Notes: generated by a model not told the origin, from the letters alone. A stretch of 9,293 nucleotides of DNA from Collinsella aerofaciens (GCA_030841765.1 JAUUSS010000090.1:1-9293); one strand, 5' to 3'; shown: positions 1-6,567, counted from the stretch's first letter. A program made the numbers and translations.

Positions 1-129
1 GGAGCGCTCCCGCAAACTGCCTATTGACAACTTATAGGAGCGTCGGTTTTGTTTTTGCGATTTTCTGTATGGTCGGAGGTTCGCTATCCAGCCCCGTAAT
101 CCGGCATAGTTTTGTTCGCGGCGGCCCAA

Positions 130-177
130 CCGCGCGTTCACGCGCGGGGCCGGTGGGGCATTTGCCCCATCGGCCCC
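130..177 (-). terminator. Two GC-rich hairpins after echF (terminator-like, no U tract)
   Basis: Eleven bases beyond the echF stop codon lies a near-perfect hairpin. Its arms are 146-160 and 163-177 (15 nt each, one mismatch) and its loop is 2 nt. A second hairpin follows in the minus-strand direction, with 7-bp arms 130-136 and 141-147 and a TTCA/TGAA loop. The two share bases 146-147, so they cannot both form completely. No T-rich stretch follows on either strand, so this is not a textbook Rho-independent terminator. It may end the ech transcript inefficiently, protect its 3' end, or be a repeat. The rest of 1-187 shows no gene; the first ten bases (GGAGCGCTCC) form a perfect palindrome. 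Confidence 0.45.
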
Positions 178-187
178 TATCCCAGCC

Positions 188-529
188 CTATTCCGGTTTG
201 GTTTCCACCGTGGGAGTCTTGTCCGCTGCGACTGGAGTGCGGGCGGTGTCCATAGTCAGGCAGTGCTTGGGGCAGCTCTCGATGCACTCACCGCACACCA
301 CGCAGGCATACGGGTCAATCGACCACATTCCGCCCTTGCGATCGACCGCAAGTGCACCCGCCGGGCAACGGCGCGCGCACATGCCGCAGCAGATGCACAC
401 GTCCATATCGTTGACGATATGCCCGCGCAGGCGCTCGGGTGCCGCGAGCTTCTCCTGCGGATAGCACACCGTTACCGGCTGCTTGACCATAGAACCCAAG
501 GCCGTCTTGGCAAATGTCAGCAAACTCAT
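188..529 (-). CDS. echF: Ech hydrogenase ferredoxin-like subunit EchF, 2x[4Fe-4S]
   Basis: A 113-residue NuoI/HycF-like polyferredoxin subunit. It should relay electrons from soluble ferredoxin to the EchC cluster on the cytoplasmic side of the membrane-bound hydrogenase. Two classical [4Fe-4S] motifs are seen: C45-x2-C48-x2-C51-x3-C55-P and C76-x2-C79-x2-C82-x3-C86-P. The motif 1 region (VCICCGMCARRCP) has an extra Cys47. C22 and C90 lie outside the motifs. The N-terminal stretch (residues 1-40) is the usual NuoI-type amphipathic lead, and the last ~20 residues are Thr/Pro/Lys-rich and probably disordered. It is the last gene of the operon, starting 7 bases after the echE stop; its ribosome site (GGAAAGG) lies inside the end of echE, so translation is probably coupled. 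An automatic annotation might call it NADH-quinone oxidoreductase subunit I, but the linked catalytic NiFe subunit makes EchF the better name. Confidence 0.93.
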   Translation of the reverse strand: MSLLTFAKTALGSMVKQPVTVCYPQEKLAAPERLRGHIVNDMDVCICCGMCARRCPAGALAVDRKGGMWSIDPYACVVCGECIESCPKHCLTMDTARTPVAADKTPTVETKPE

Positions 530-536
530 GCCGCGC

Positions 537-1625
537 CTACCTTTCCGTGCAGCTAATACAGGGGTCGATGGTCAGGATAATCATGGGCACGTTGGCAATG
601 AGCACACCCTGCAGCGCATGCGTCAGACCCGCCAGATTTTGCGACGTCGGCGTGCGCACGCGGAAACGGTCCAGGTTCTTGGTGCCGTTGCCGCGCACAT
701 AGTAATACGCCTCGCCGCGCGGCTGCTCAATCACAACCTCGCCGCGCGCGCCGTCGGCCGGCGTAAGCTTGGTGCGCCCGCCGATCCCGTCGTGCGGAAT
801 CTTGCCCACAAGCTCCTTGATGATGTCCATGGCCTGCGTGACCTCGGCGCAACGCACCTGGCAGCGGGCATAGCAGTCGCCATCGGTAGCGACAACCGGC
901 TCAAACGCAGCCAGGTCCGCATAGGCACCGTCGCCAAACATGCGCACGTCGTAGTCCACGCCCGAGGCGCGCCCAAACGGACCGACCATCGAAAGCTCCA
1001 GCGCGTCTTTCTTGCTAATCACGCCCACGCCATGCAGGCGCTCGCCGCAGCTGTCATCGTCCAAAAACGTATGCACCAGAGCCTCGTAGTCAGGACGCAT
1101 GGCATCGAGCGTCTGGACAATGCCTGCCAGCTCGGAGTCCTCGATATCATGCTTAAGGCCGCCGATCTCGTTAATCGACAGAATCACGCGTCCGCCGCAA
1201 GTGCTCTCAAAGATCTTGAGAATCTGCTCGCGCAGGGTCCACGAACGATAGAACAGCGCCTCAAAGCCAAAGGCGTCGGCAAGCAGGCCCAGCCACAGCA
1301 AATGCGAGTGAATGCGCGAAAGCTCGTGCAGAATGGTGCGAATATACTGCACGCGGCCGGGCACCTCGATGTCAAGCATGCGTTCGCAGGCGCTGGCATA
1401 GCCGCAGCTGTGGCCCACGGCGCAAATGCCGCAGATGCGCTCGGCGATGTAGCCAAACTGATGCATGTCGCGCTTTTCGGTGAGCTTCTCGAGCCCGCGG
1501 TGCACAAAGCCGATCTGTGGAATTGCCTCGATAACGCGGTCGTCCTCGATCACCAAGTCCAGATGAAGCGGCTCGGGCAGCACCGGGTGCTGCGGGCCAA
1601 ACGGAATAACGGAGCGATGTGCCAT
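537..1625 (-). CDS. echE: Ech-type [NiFe] hydrogenase large subunit EchE
   Basis: The catalytic subunit (362 aa) of a group 4 membrane-bound [NiFe] hydrogenase, carrying the Ni-Fe site that reduces protons to H2 (reversibly). Both metal-binding pairs are intact: the N-terminal motif RICGICAVGH (C65, C68, H72) and the C-terminal motif DPCISCTER (C356, C359). These pairs separate it from the related complex I subunit NuoD, which has lost the cysteines. The N-terminal GPQHP and the HRGLEKL segment are typical of the NuoD/HycE/EchE family, and the length is close to that usual for EchE. The protein stops right after R362, so there is no C-terminal extension for an endopeptidase to remove. The ATG at 1625 is preceded by AGGAGG about 10 bases upstream, inside the end of echD (5-base gap). 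FHL-type HycE is unlikely, because HycE is longer, carries a NuoC-like N-terminal domain and has a cleaved tail. Confidence 0.95.
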   Translation of the reverse strand: MAHRSVIPFGPQHPVLPEPLHLDLVIEDDRVIEAIPQIGFVHRGLEKLTEKRDMHQFGYIAERICGICAVGHSCGYASACERMLDIEVPGRVQYIRTILHELSRIHSHLLWLGLLADAFGFEALFYRSWTLREQILKIFESTCGGRVILSINEIGGLKHDIEDSELAGIVQTLDAMRPDYEALVHTFLDDDSCGERLHGVGVISKKDALELSMVGPFGRASGVDYDVRMFGDGAYADLAAFEPVVATDGDCYARCQVRCAEVTQAMDIIKELVGKIPHDGIGGRTKLTPADGARGEVVIEQPRGEAYYYVRGNGTKNLDRFRVRTPTSQNLAGLTHALQGVLIANVPMIILTIDPCISCTER

Positions 1626-1630
1626 GGACC

Positions 1631-2347
1631 TTACGCCTCCTCTTTCTGCTTGTCGCGGGCGGCCTTGGCGGCAAGCGCCGCGCGGACCTTGGCCGCTTTC
1701 TCGGGATCCATGGCGGCGAGCTTTGCCTCCATCTCGGCGGCCTTGAGCGCCGCCTTCGCAGCAGCCCCATCGTGCTGAGCATCGGAGCCGGCAGCCGCAG
1801 CGGGCTGAGCAGCGGCGCCCGCGGCATCGCCGGCGCCCGCAACGCCCTCCCCTGCAGCAGCCGCAGCCGCGGCGGCCTTCTCGGCAGCGGCCTTGCGCGC
1901 CTTGGCCTCGGCAGCCGCGCGGACCTTCTTGGCCTTCTCGCGCGCGGCCTTCACCTCGGGCGTGATAACGCTCATGGGCTCGGCAGTCGAAACCTGGTAG
2001 AAAAAGCCCTTAAAGTCGATCTGCATATCGGTAATGGCAAGACCAAACAGGTCGTGGGCCTCATTTTCAAACGGGAACACCGCGGGGTAATATGAGCTGA
2101 TGGACGGAATCTCCTGGTACTGGTCGATGCCCTCAACCACCAGATTCTCGATCGCATAGCTGCCGTCCTGCGCAATATGTTCCTGAGCAGCGTGAACGTT
2201 GATAAACGTATAGACCAAGCGATACGAGCCGTCGTCGACGTTGCGCTCGGCGTGCATTTGCACAAAGCGCGCACCGACGCCCTTGAGCGCCTGGACATGC
2301 GACAGGAGCTCGTCGATCCCGACGGTGGTATAGATTGCCTCTTGCAT
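1631..2347 (-). CDS. echD: NuoC-like hydrogenase subunit EchD with long Ala/Lys-rich tail
   Basis: A 238-aa protein. Residues 1 to about 128 form a NuoC/HycE-N-like (30 kDa subunit) domain, recognised by YPAVFPFENEAHDLFGL (residues 87-103) with the family's acidic ExxxHDxFG pattern. In Ech and complex I this subunit binds the large subunit and has no known cofactor. From about residue 132 to the end comes a ~105-residue low-complexity tail, very rich in Ala with Lys, Arg, Glu and some Gly. It begins and ends with charged, helix-prone segments (EVKAAREKAKKVRAAAEAKA near 131-150; KAAKVRAALAAKAARDKQK near 217-235), with an Ala/Gly linker between them. Such a tail is not part of the usual EchD fold. 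The start codon overlaps the echC stop (TAATG, one shared base) and is preceded by a strong AAAGGAGG with 7-base spacing, pointing to coupled translation. Annotation pipelines may label it NADH-quinone oxidoreductase subunit C. Confidence 0.92.
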   Translation of the reverse strand: MQEAIYTTVGIDELLSHVQALKGVGARFVQMHAERNVDDGSYRLVYTFINVHAAQEHIAQDGSYAIENLVVEGIDQYQEIPSISSYYPAVFPFENEAHDLFGLAITDMQIDFKGFFYQVSTAEPMSVITPEVKAAREKAKKVRAAAEAKARKAAAEKAAAAAAAAGEGVAGAGDAAGAAAQPAAAAGSDAQHDGAAAKAALKAAEMEAKLAAMDPEKAAKVRAALAAKAARDKQKEEA

Positions 2348-2940
2348 TACTCGGCCTCCTTTGCAGCGACGGACGCGGCGGGCGTCCCAGCAGGTGCGTC
2401 GCCAGCGGCGGGCGCGTCGCCGGCCTCAGCCGCGGCCACAAACCCGTCCTTGCCCAGCTCAACGCCACCGTCCCAGGTGGCGGCGCCGCCCACGGTAAGC
2501 GGATCGCCGCCGGCGCGCATCACGGCCTCCTTCTGGTCCAGGATGCCGCACGCCTCCACGATGGCATCGATCACGGTCTCGGGGCGAATGGCGCATCCGG
2601 GCGCGTACACGTCCACGGGAATCGCGCGGTCCACGCCGCCGATCACGTTATAGGCATCGCGGAATACGCCGCCCGAACACGCGCAGATACCGCAGGCCAC
2701 CACACACTTGGGCTCGAGCATCTGGTTGTAGATCTGGCGCACGACGGGCAGGTTCTGGGCATTGACCGAACCCGTTACCAAAAAGATATCCGCATGCTTG
2801 GGGTTGCCGGTGTTGACCACGCCAAAACGCTCCGCATCGAACAACGGCGTGAGCGAGGCCAGCACCTCGATATCGCATCCGTTGCAGCTCGAGCCGTCGT
2901 AATGAATAACCCACGGCGAGCGCGACATTTTATGATCCAT
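2347..2940 (-). CDS. echC: Ech hydrogenase small subunit EchC (NuoB-like, [4Fe-4S])
   Basis: A 197-aa small subunit of the group 4 hydrogenase. It holds the [4Fe-4S] cluster next to the NiFe site and passes electrons from EchF to EchE. Probable cluster ligands are C19 and C22 (SSCNGCDIE), C86 (GICACSGG) and C116 (PGCAIRPE), the spacing seen in hydrogenase-type NuoB/HycG/EchC proteins. The CxxC form differs from the adjacent CC pair of true complex I NuoB. C79, C83 and C88 are extra cysteines near the third ligand, and the usual PGCPPRPE is here PGCAIRPE. The conserved domain ends near residue 139. The last ~58 residues are Ala/Gly/Asp/Pro-rich and probably disordered. The ATG at 2940 has AGGAGG 8 bases upstream and is preferred over the in-frame ATG at 2928. 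It lies 12 bases after echAB and overlaps echD by one base. Confidence 0.94.
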   Translation of the reverse strand: MDHKMSRSPWVIHYDGSSCNGCDIEVLASLTPLFDAERFGVVNTGNPKHADIFLVTGSVNAQNLPVVRQIYNQMLEPKCVVACGICACSGGVFRDAYNVIGGVDRAIPVDVYAPGCAIRPETVIDAIVEACGILDQKEAVMRAGGDPLTVGGAATWDGGVELGKDGFVAAAEAGDAPAAGDAPAGTPAASVAAKEAE

Positions 2941-2952
2941 GGATGCCGCCTC

Positions 2953-5835
2953 CTAAATAAACACGTCGACGAGGATGGGCATAAGGTTGAGCAGGCCAAA
3001 CACCAGCGCCACGCCCCATCCGAGCTTAAAGCAGCTGCGCCAGGTGCTGCGTGCGAAGGTGTTATCGATCAGGACCTCGACAAAGTACGTCGCGGCCATC
3101 ACGACCAGGGCGGCCAGCCAGCTCACCGGGCTGTCCCAGACAAAGAACATGCCCACCCACATCAAAAACAGCACGGTCTCGCACCAGTGCATAAGGGTCA
3201 TCTTGGCCAGCGTGCCGCCGCTCATCTCGGTGGCGACGCCCTGGACGATCTCCTGATGCGCGTGATGCGAGTACGAAAGATCGAACGGCGACTTGCGCAG
3301 CTTGATGGTAAGCACCGCGAGCAGTGCGAGGAAAATGGGCGCACTGTACACGATGATGGGGGCCGACTGCCCCGTCACGGCGATGGAATCAAAGCTGTCG
3401 GTGGCAAGGTACAGGCCCACGCTCATCAGCAGAACGGCGGGCTCGTAACTCATAACCTGCAGCAGCTCGCGATCGGCGCCGACCTGGGCAAACGGGCTTT
3501 GCGTCGAGGCGGACGCCAGCACCACAAAGATCGCGGCGAGCGTCACCATAAAGGCGCACAACAGCGTGTTGGAGCCCGACACAAAGATGCCGCCGCCCAC
3601 CACGGTAAAGATGAGCGCGCACGCCATATAGGTGTCGTCCATGGTGTTTACGCTGGCAGGGGCCTTGCGCAGCAGCTTGGCAACGTCGTAGAAAGGCTGG
3701 AGCAAGCGCGGGCCCACGCGGCCCTGCATGCGAGCCGAAAGCTTACGGTCAAGACCGTCGATCAGGCCGCCCACAAGCGGCGCCAGCAGGGCAAACACCA
3801 CGGTGCCAATAAAGATGCCCACGACGCCCGAACCTTCGAAATACTTGCCGCGCAGCACCGAGGGCGCACTCATGGCAAGCCGCTCGGGCCCAATCCACGC
3901 GCAACACAGCAGCGCAAACAAGATAATGCTGCAGCACACGACGCTACCCGCGGGGCCAATGCGCTTCTCGCCAAGGGCGTCCTCCGAGTACCAATTGCGC
4001 TTTTCGGCCTTCACCTCGTGTCCCATCGAGCCGCGGAAATGGCGATATTTGTCGGTTCCCACGCCCGAAAGGTACACGTTGACGTGCGGCTTATTGCTCA
4101 CGCGGAACGACGTCAGCAGCACCACGGCGATAAACGCCACGATAACCACCATCAGATACATGGCGTCCTTGCCAATAACGTACGGCACGCGGCCAAACAC
4201 CATGGCCAAGTAAGGCGACACCAGGCCGCTCGAGATAACCGGGAACGCCACGCAGCACAGAATCAGCAGCGCGGCGATGGTGTTGAGCGCCATCCATTCG
4301 GTCTTATGGACATTGACCTCAACGTTTTGAGCCGTGGGGTCGACGCCCGAAAGCTTGGCAAGCCACTTGCCCCAGAAGTAAAACGTCGCGGCCGAGCCAA
4401 AGGCGAGCACCATGATCATGAGCACGTTGCCAGTCTGCGCGAACGCCACCAGGGCGCCCCACTTGGACACGAGCATGCCAAACGGTGCCACAAACATACC
4501 CATGATGCCCAGCATCATCAGGCGCGTCAGGTGCGGCATGCGGCTGAACATGCCGTCCATGTCCTCGATATTGCGGCTGCCGATATGATGCTCGGCCGTG
4601 CCCACGCACAGGAACAGCAGCGACTTTGCCACCGTGTGGAACAGGATCAGAAAGATGGCGGCCCACACGGCCTCGGGCGCGCCGACACCCAGGCAGGCAC
4701 TGATGAGGCCCAGGTTGGAGATGGTGGAGTACGCGAGCACGCGTTTGGCGTTGCTCTGCGAGATGGCCATGAGGGCAGCGAGCAAAAACGTGATGGCACC
4801 CACACTCGTGACCATAAAGCCGGTCACAGGATAGATGGCATAGAGCGGGCTCAGCTTGACCATCAGGAATACGCCGGCTTTGACCATGGTTGACGAGTGC
4901 AGCAGGGCGCTCGTGGGCGTGGGGGCAACCATGGCACCCAGCAGCCAAGTGTGGAACGGCATCTGTGCGGCCTTGGTGAGCGCGGCGAGCGACAGCAGAA
5001 CGACCGGCATCACCAGCAGCGCGGACTGCGCGGTTCCGGCGCCGGAAAGCTCGATCATGCCCGAGATGGTCAGCGGCATGCCATTGACGTGCAGAAACAT
5101 AAGGCCCGCCAAAAACGCGATGCCGCCCAGCATGTTGAGGATGATCTGGGTGAAGGCGTTTTTGATGGCCTCGGGCGTGCGCGTGTAGCCAATCATAAGG
5201 AACGAGCACACGGTGGTGATTTCCCAGCCGCAGAACAGCCACTCAAGGTTGTCGCTCGTCACGATGACGAACATGGCCGAGAGGAACAGGAACATAAGCG
5301 CCAGGAACTGCGGACGACGGTCGGGCGCGGTCTGCCCGCGCAGCGCGGCCTCGTGCTCATCATGGGCCTGGAAGTCCTTCATGTAGCCCAAAGCGTAGAT
5401 ACAGATAAGGCTGCCGACGATGCCGACGGCGAGGACCATGATCACGCTCATGTAGTCTAGGTAGAGCGGCGTCGCCGTGACGGCTTCGGCCGCAGGCAGC
5501 GTCATGGCCGCAAAGACGAGCGAGCCCACCAGCTGGACTATGCCGAGCACCGTGGTAAGCACGCTCTTATATTTGTGCGCGTTGTACAGGATGACGGCGC
5601 ACAGAATTACGTCGATGACGGAGCTGATGATCGAGAGCACATGCGAGGTGCCGGGGGCAACCTCAAAGCTCTGCGGACCCGTGCCAAAAAACAAGACGGC
5701 GACTACAACTGTCACCGCCATAATAATGCCGGAGCCTACAAGCCCCACCGCATCGCGGGCGCGGTCACCGCGCGCGAGCAGCATGCCCAGCGCCGGTACC
5801 AGCGGAAACAGGGTAAGGAAATACAGTAGCGTCAT
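2953..5835 (-). CDS. echAB: Fused Ech hydrogenase membrane subunit EchA-EchB
   Basis: A single 960-codon reading frame joining two membrane subunits that are normally separate. Residues 1 to about 645 are EchA/HyfB/NuoL-like, an antiporter-type ion-translocating subunit of many transmembrane helices. Typical charged residues are present: E205 (GWEITT), K288 and H295 (TKAAQMPFHTW), H313 and K319, H400 and K404 (FHTVAKSLLF), and K458. After a hydrophilic stretch (about 580-628) and one more helix, residues ~665-960 are EchB/HyfD/NuoH-like. They carry GLDRKLSARMQGRVGPR (694-710), SYEPAVLL (796-803) and KSPFDLSYSHHAHQEIV (848-864) with E862 and E870, matching the quinone/cluster-facing loops of NuoH. 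No stop codon, ribosome site or frameshift separates the halves. As the first gene of the operon it should anchor the complex and couple H2 formation to proton or sodium transport. The ATG at 5835 has GGGGGAG upstream; an out-of-frame ATG at 5840 (ATGGTATGA) overlaps it. Confidence 0.93.
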   Translation of the reverse strand: MTLLYFLTLFPLVPALGMLLARGDRARDAVGLVGSGIIMAVTVVVAVLFFGTGPQSFEVAPGTSHVLSIISSVIDVILCAVILYNAHKYKSVLTTVLGIVQLVGSLVFAAMTLPAAEAVTATPLYLDYMSVIMVLAVGIVGSLICIYALGYMKDFQAHDEHEAALRGQTAPDRRPQFLALMFLFLSAMFVIVTSDNLEWLFCGWEITTVCSFLMIGYTRTPEAIKNAFTQIILNMLGGIAFLAGLMFLHVNGMPLTISGMIELSGAGTAQSALLVMPVVLLSLAALTKAAQMPFHTWLLGAMVAPTPTSALLHSSTMVKAGVFLMVKLSPLYAIYPVTGFMVTSVGAITFLLAALMAISQSNAKRVLAYSTISNLGLISACLGVGAPEAVWAAIFLILFHTVAKSLLFLCVGTAEHHIGSRNIEDMDGMFSRMPHLTRLMMLGIMGMFVAPFGMLVSKWGALVAFAQTGNVLMIMVLAFGSAATFYFWGKWLAKLSGVDPTAQNVEVNVHKTEWMALNTIAALLILCCVAFPVISSGLVSPYLAMVFGRVPYVIGKDAMYLMVVIVAFIAVVLLTSFRVSNKPHVNVYLSGVGTDKYRHFRGSMGHEVKAEKRNWYSEDALGEKRIGPAGSVVCCSIILFALLCCAWIGPERLAMSAPSVLRGKYFEGSGVVGIFIGTVVFALLAPLVGGLIDGLDRKLSARMQGRVGPRLLQPFYDVAKLLRKAPASVNTMDDTYMACALIFTVVGGGIFVSGSNTLLCAFMVTLAAIFVVLASASTQSPFAQVGADRELLQVMSYEPAVLLMSVGLYLATDSFDSIAVTGQSAPIIVYSAPIFLALLAVLTIKLRKSPFDLSYSHHAHQEIVQGVATEMSGGTLAKMTLMHWCETVLFLMWVGMFFVWDSPVSWLAALVVMAATYFVEVLIDNTFARSTWRSCFKLGWGVALVFGLLNLMPILVDVFI

Positions 5836-5863
5836 ACCATCACTCCCCCATGCAAAAACGCTG

Positions 5864-5928
5864 CAATTGTTTAACGTTATAGCTCAATTGAGGAGTAGCG
5901 GCGGCGGGTTTTCGGTCAACTGGGGAGT
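5864..5928 (-). promoter_or_regulatory. Candidate ech operon promoter with paired 15-bp motifs
   Basis: Just upstream of echAB the minus strand has a good -10-like hexamer TATAAC (5876-5881), placing a start near 5869 and a leader of ~34 nt. No acceptable -35 is found at 16-18 bases (the position is GC-rich), so the promoter would be weak or activator-dependent. Two similar 15-bp motifs sit in direct orientation 32 bp apart: 5882-5896 and 5914-5928 (12 of 15 identical, minus-strand consensus ACTCCYCARTTGASC). The nearer one contains the perfect palindrome CTCAATTGAG (5883-5892). TAACGTTA (5872-5879) is a second palindrome, and CAATTG recurs at 5864-5869, 21 bp from the first copy. These are candidate regulator sites; the assignment is inference. 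Confidence 0.35.
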
Positions 5929-6086
5929 TTTAGGCGTACGGGGCAAGGGCACGTCCGCTTTGGAGCAGAGAGGCGACGCTCCCCCTATCGCAGCGACAGG
6001 CGCGCGGGCCACTGCGCGCAGTTTATTGACCACTTTGGAGGATGTCCCGACAGGCTCGCGCCGGTCCAAAAAGTTGGCGCGGCAAG
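5929..6086. other. GC-rich spacer upstream of the ech operon, no supported gene
   Basis: This stretch joins the terminator of the HTH gene to the candidate ech control region. On the minus strand it stays open in one frame together with flanking bases (5884-6183), but that frame overlaps the HTH gene terminator, has no clear ribosome site and resembles no known family, so I do not call it a gene. A 13-bp motif recurs imperfectly (11 of 13) at 5953-5965 and 6028-6040 (CTTTGGAG core on the plus strand). No remnant of a transposase OrfB was recognised. It may be an untranslated regulatory region or a dispersed intergenic repeat. Confidence 0.4.
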
Positions 6087-6109
6087 AAAAATGCGCCCTT
6101 GTGGGCGCA
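6087..6109 (-). terminator. Rho-independent terminator of the HTH gene
   Basis: On the minus strand a perfect 7-bp stem TGCGCCC/GGGCGCA with an ACAA loop is followed directly by TTTTT. It begins 12 bases after the HTH gene's stop codon, so that gene is a separate transcription unit and read-through into the ech operon should be limited. Confidence 0.88.
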
Positions 6110-6121
6110 CCATCCCGTTCG

Positions 6122-6526
6122 CTATTCCGCCTTTTTAACGCGCGGCTTGCGACCCCGCGGCTTATCGACCAGTGCGGACTCACCGCTCTCGCGATACTGG
6201 CGACACCAAGCCTTGACCGAAGACTCGCTGGGAATCTTGTGCTTAATCATGGCCTCGCGAACCGTTAAGCCGTTTTCCAAGCGGTCCTTGACCACGGCGA
6301 GCTTAACTTCGTACGAATAGGTGTGATGATGCGAACCGGCATTGAGAACGGCGTCGGCACCGCCCACGGCATACGCGCGGGCCCACTGACGAGCCGTGGC
6401 TTGGGGAATGCCAAGCTCCGCGGCGAGAGCGCGATGACCGACCCCCTCTTGGAGGATCTCGACGGCGCGCTGCCTAACCTCGGGCGCATGCGTGCGAGTC
6501 CTAGTTGCTTCCGACATACCTGCCAC
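6122..6526 (-). CDS. Stand-alone double helix-turn-helix protein (IS3 OrfA-like)
   Basis: A small basic DNA-binding protein (134 aa from GTG at 6526, or 131 from ATG at 6517). It has two helix-turn-helix units in tandem: the first about residues 15-52 (VRQRAVEILQEG, then ALAAELGIPQATARQWARAY), the second about 72-112 (VKLAVVKDRLENG, then AMIKHKIPSESSVKAWCRQY). A basic tail RGRKPRVKK follows at 124-132. The layout matches OrfA proteins of IS3-family (IS150-like) elements, where OrfA binds the element's ends and a frameshift joins it to the DDE integrase OrfB. Here no OrfB follows, no slippery site is evident, and a terminator closes the gene at once. I saw no terminal inverted repeats. It is either a leftover of an insertion sequence or a domesticated DNA-binding protein. 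The GTG start has AAGG 7 bases upstream and seems slightly better than the ATG. Its position beside the ech operon allows, but does not show, a role in regulating it. Confidence 0.82.
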   Translation of the reverse strand: MAGMSEATRTRTHAPEVRQRAVEILQEGVGHRALAAELGIPQATARQWARAYAVGGADAVLNAGSHHHTYSYEVKLAVVKDRLENGLTVREAMIKHKIPSESSVKAWCRQYRESGESALVDKPRGRKPRVKKAE

Positions 6527-6567
6527 TTCTTAGCCTTAGCCGTTAATCTGCTTTCTTACGTGCAAGT

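Noticed and set aside
24..52. TTGACA at 24-29 as a plus-strand promoter
   Set aside because: No acceptable -10 at 16-18 bases and no plus-strand gene follows; downstream frames are antisense to echF.
483..2095. Plus-strand open frames opposite echD and echE
   Set aside because: Antisense shadows; the opposite strand has intact NiFe and NuoC-like motifs and ribosome sites.
2335..4893. Very long plus-strand open frame (852 codons)
   Set aside because: It lies antisense to echC and echAB, is rich in His/Arg/Gln as expected from a GC-rich reverse frame, and shows no domain; the minus-strand frames carry clear family motifs.
188..5835. Respiratory complex I (nuo) operon
   Set aside because: The large subunit keeps both NiFe cysteine pairs and the small subunit has CxxC rather than adjacent CC. 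NuoE/F/G, A, J, K, M and N are absent, which fits Ech hydrogenase instead.
188..5835. Formate hydrogenlyase (hyc/hyf)
   Set aside because: No formate dehydrogenase gene; NuoC-like and large subunits are separate; the large subunit is short and lacks the HycE C-terminal extension; the order matches echABCDEF.
5884..6183. 99-codon minus-strand frame between the HTH gene and echAB
   Set aside because: It overlaps the HTH gene's 3' end and its terminator, has no convincing ribosome site and no recognisable domain.
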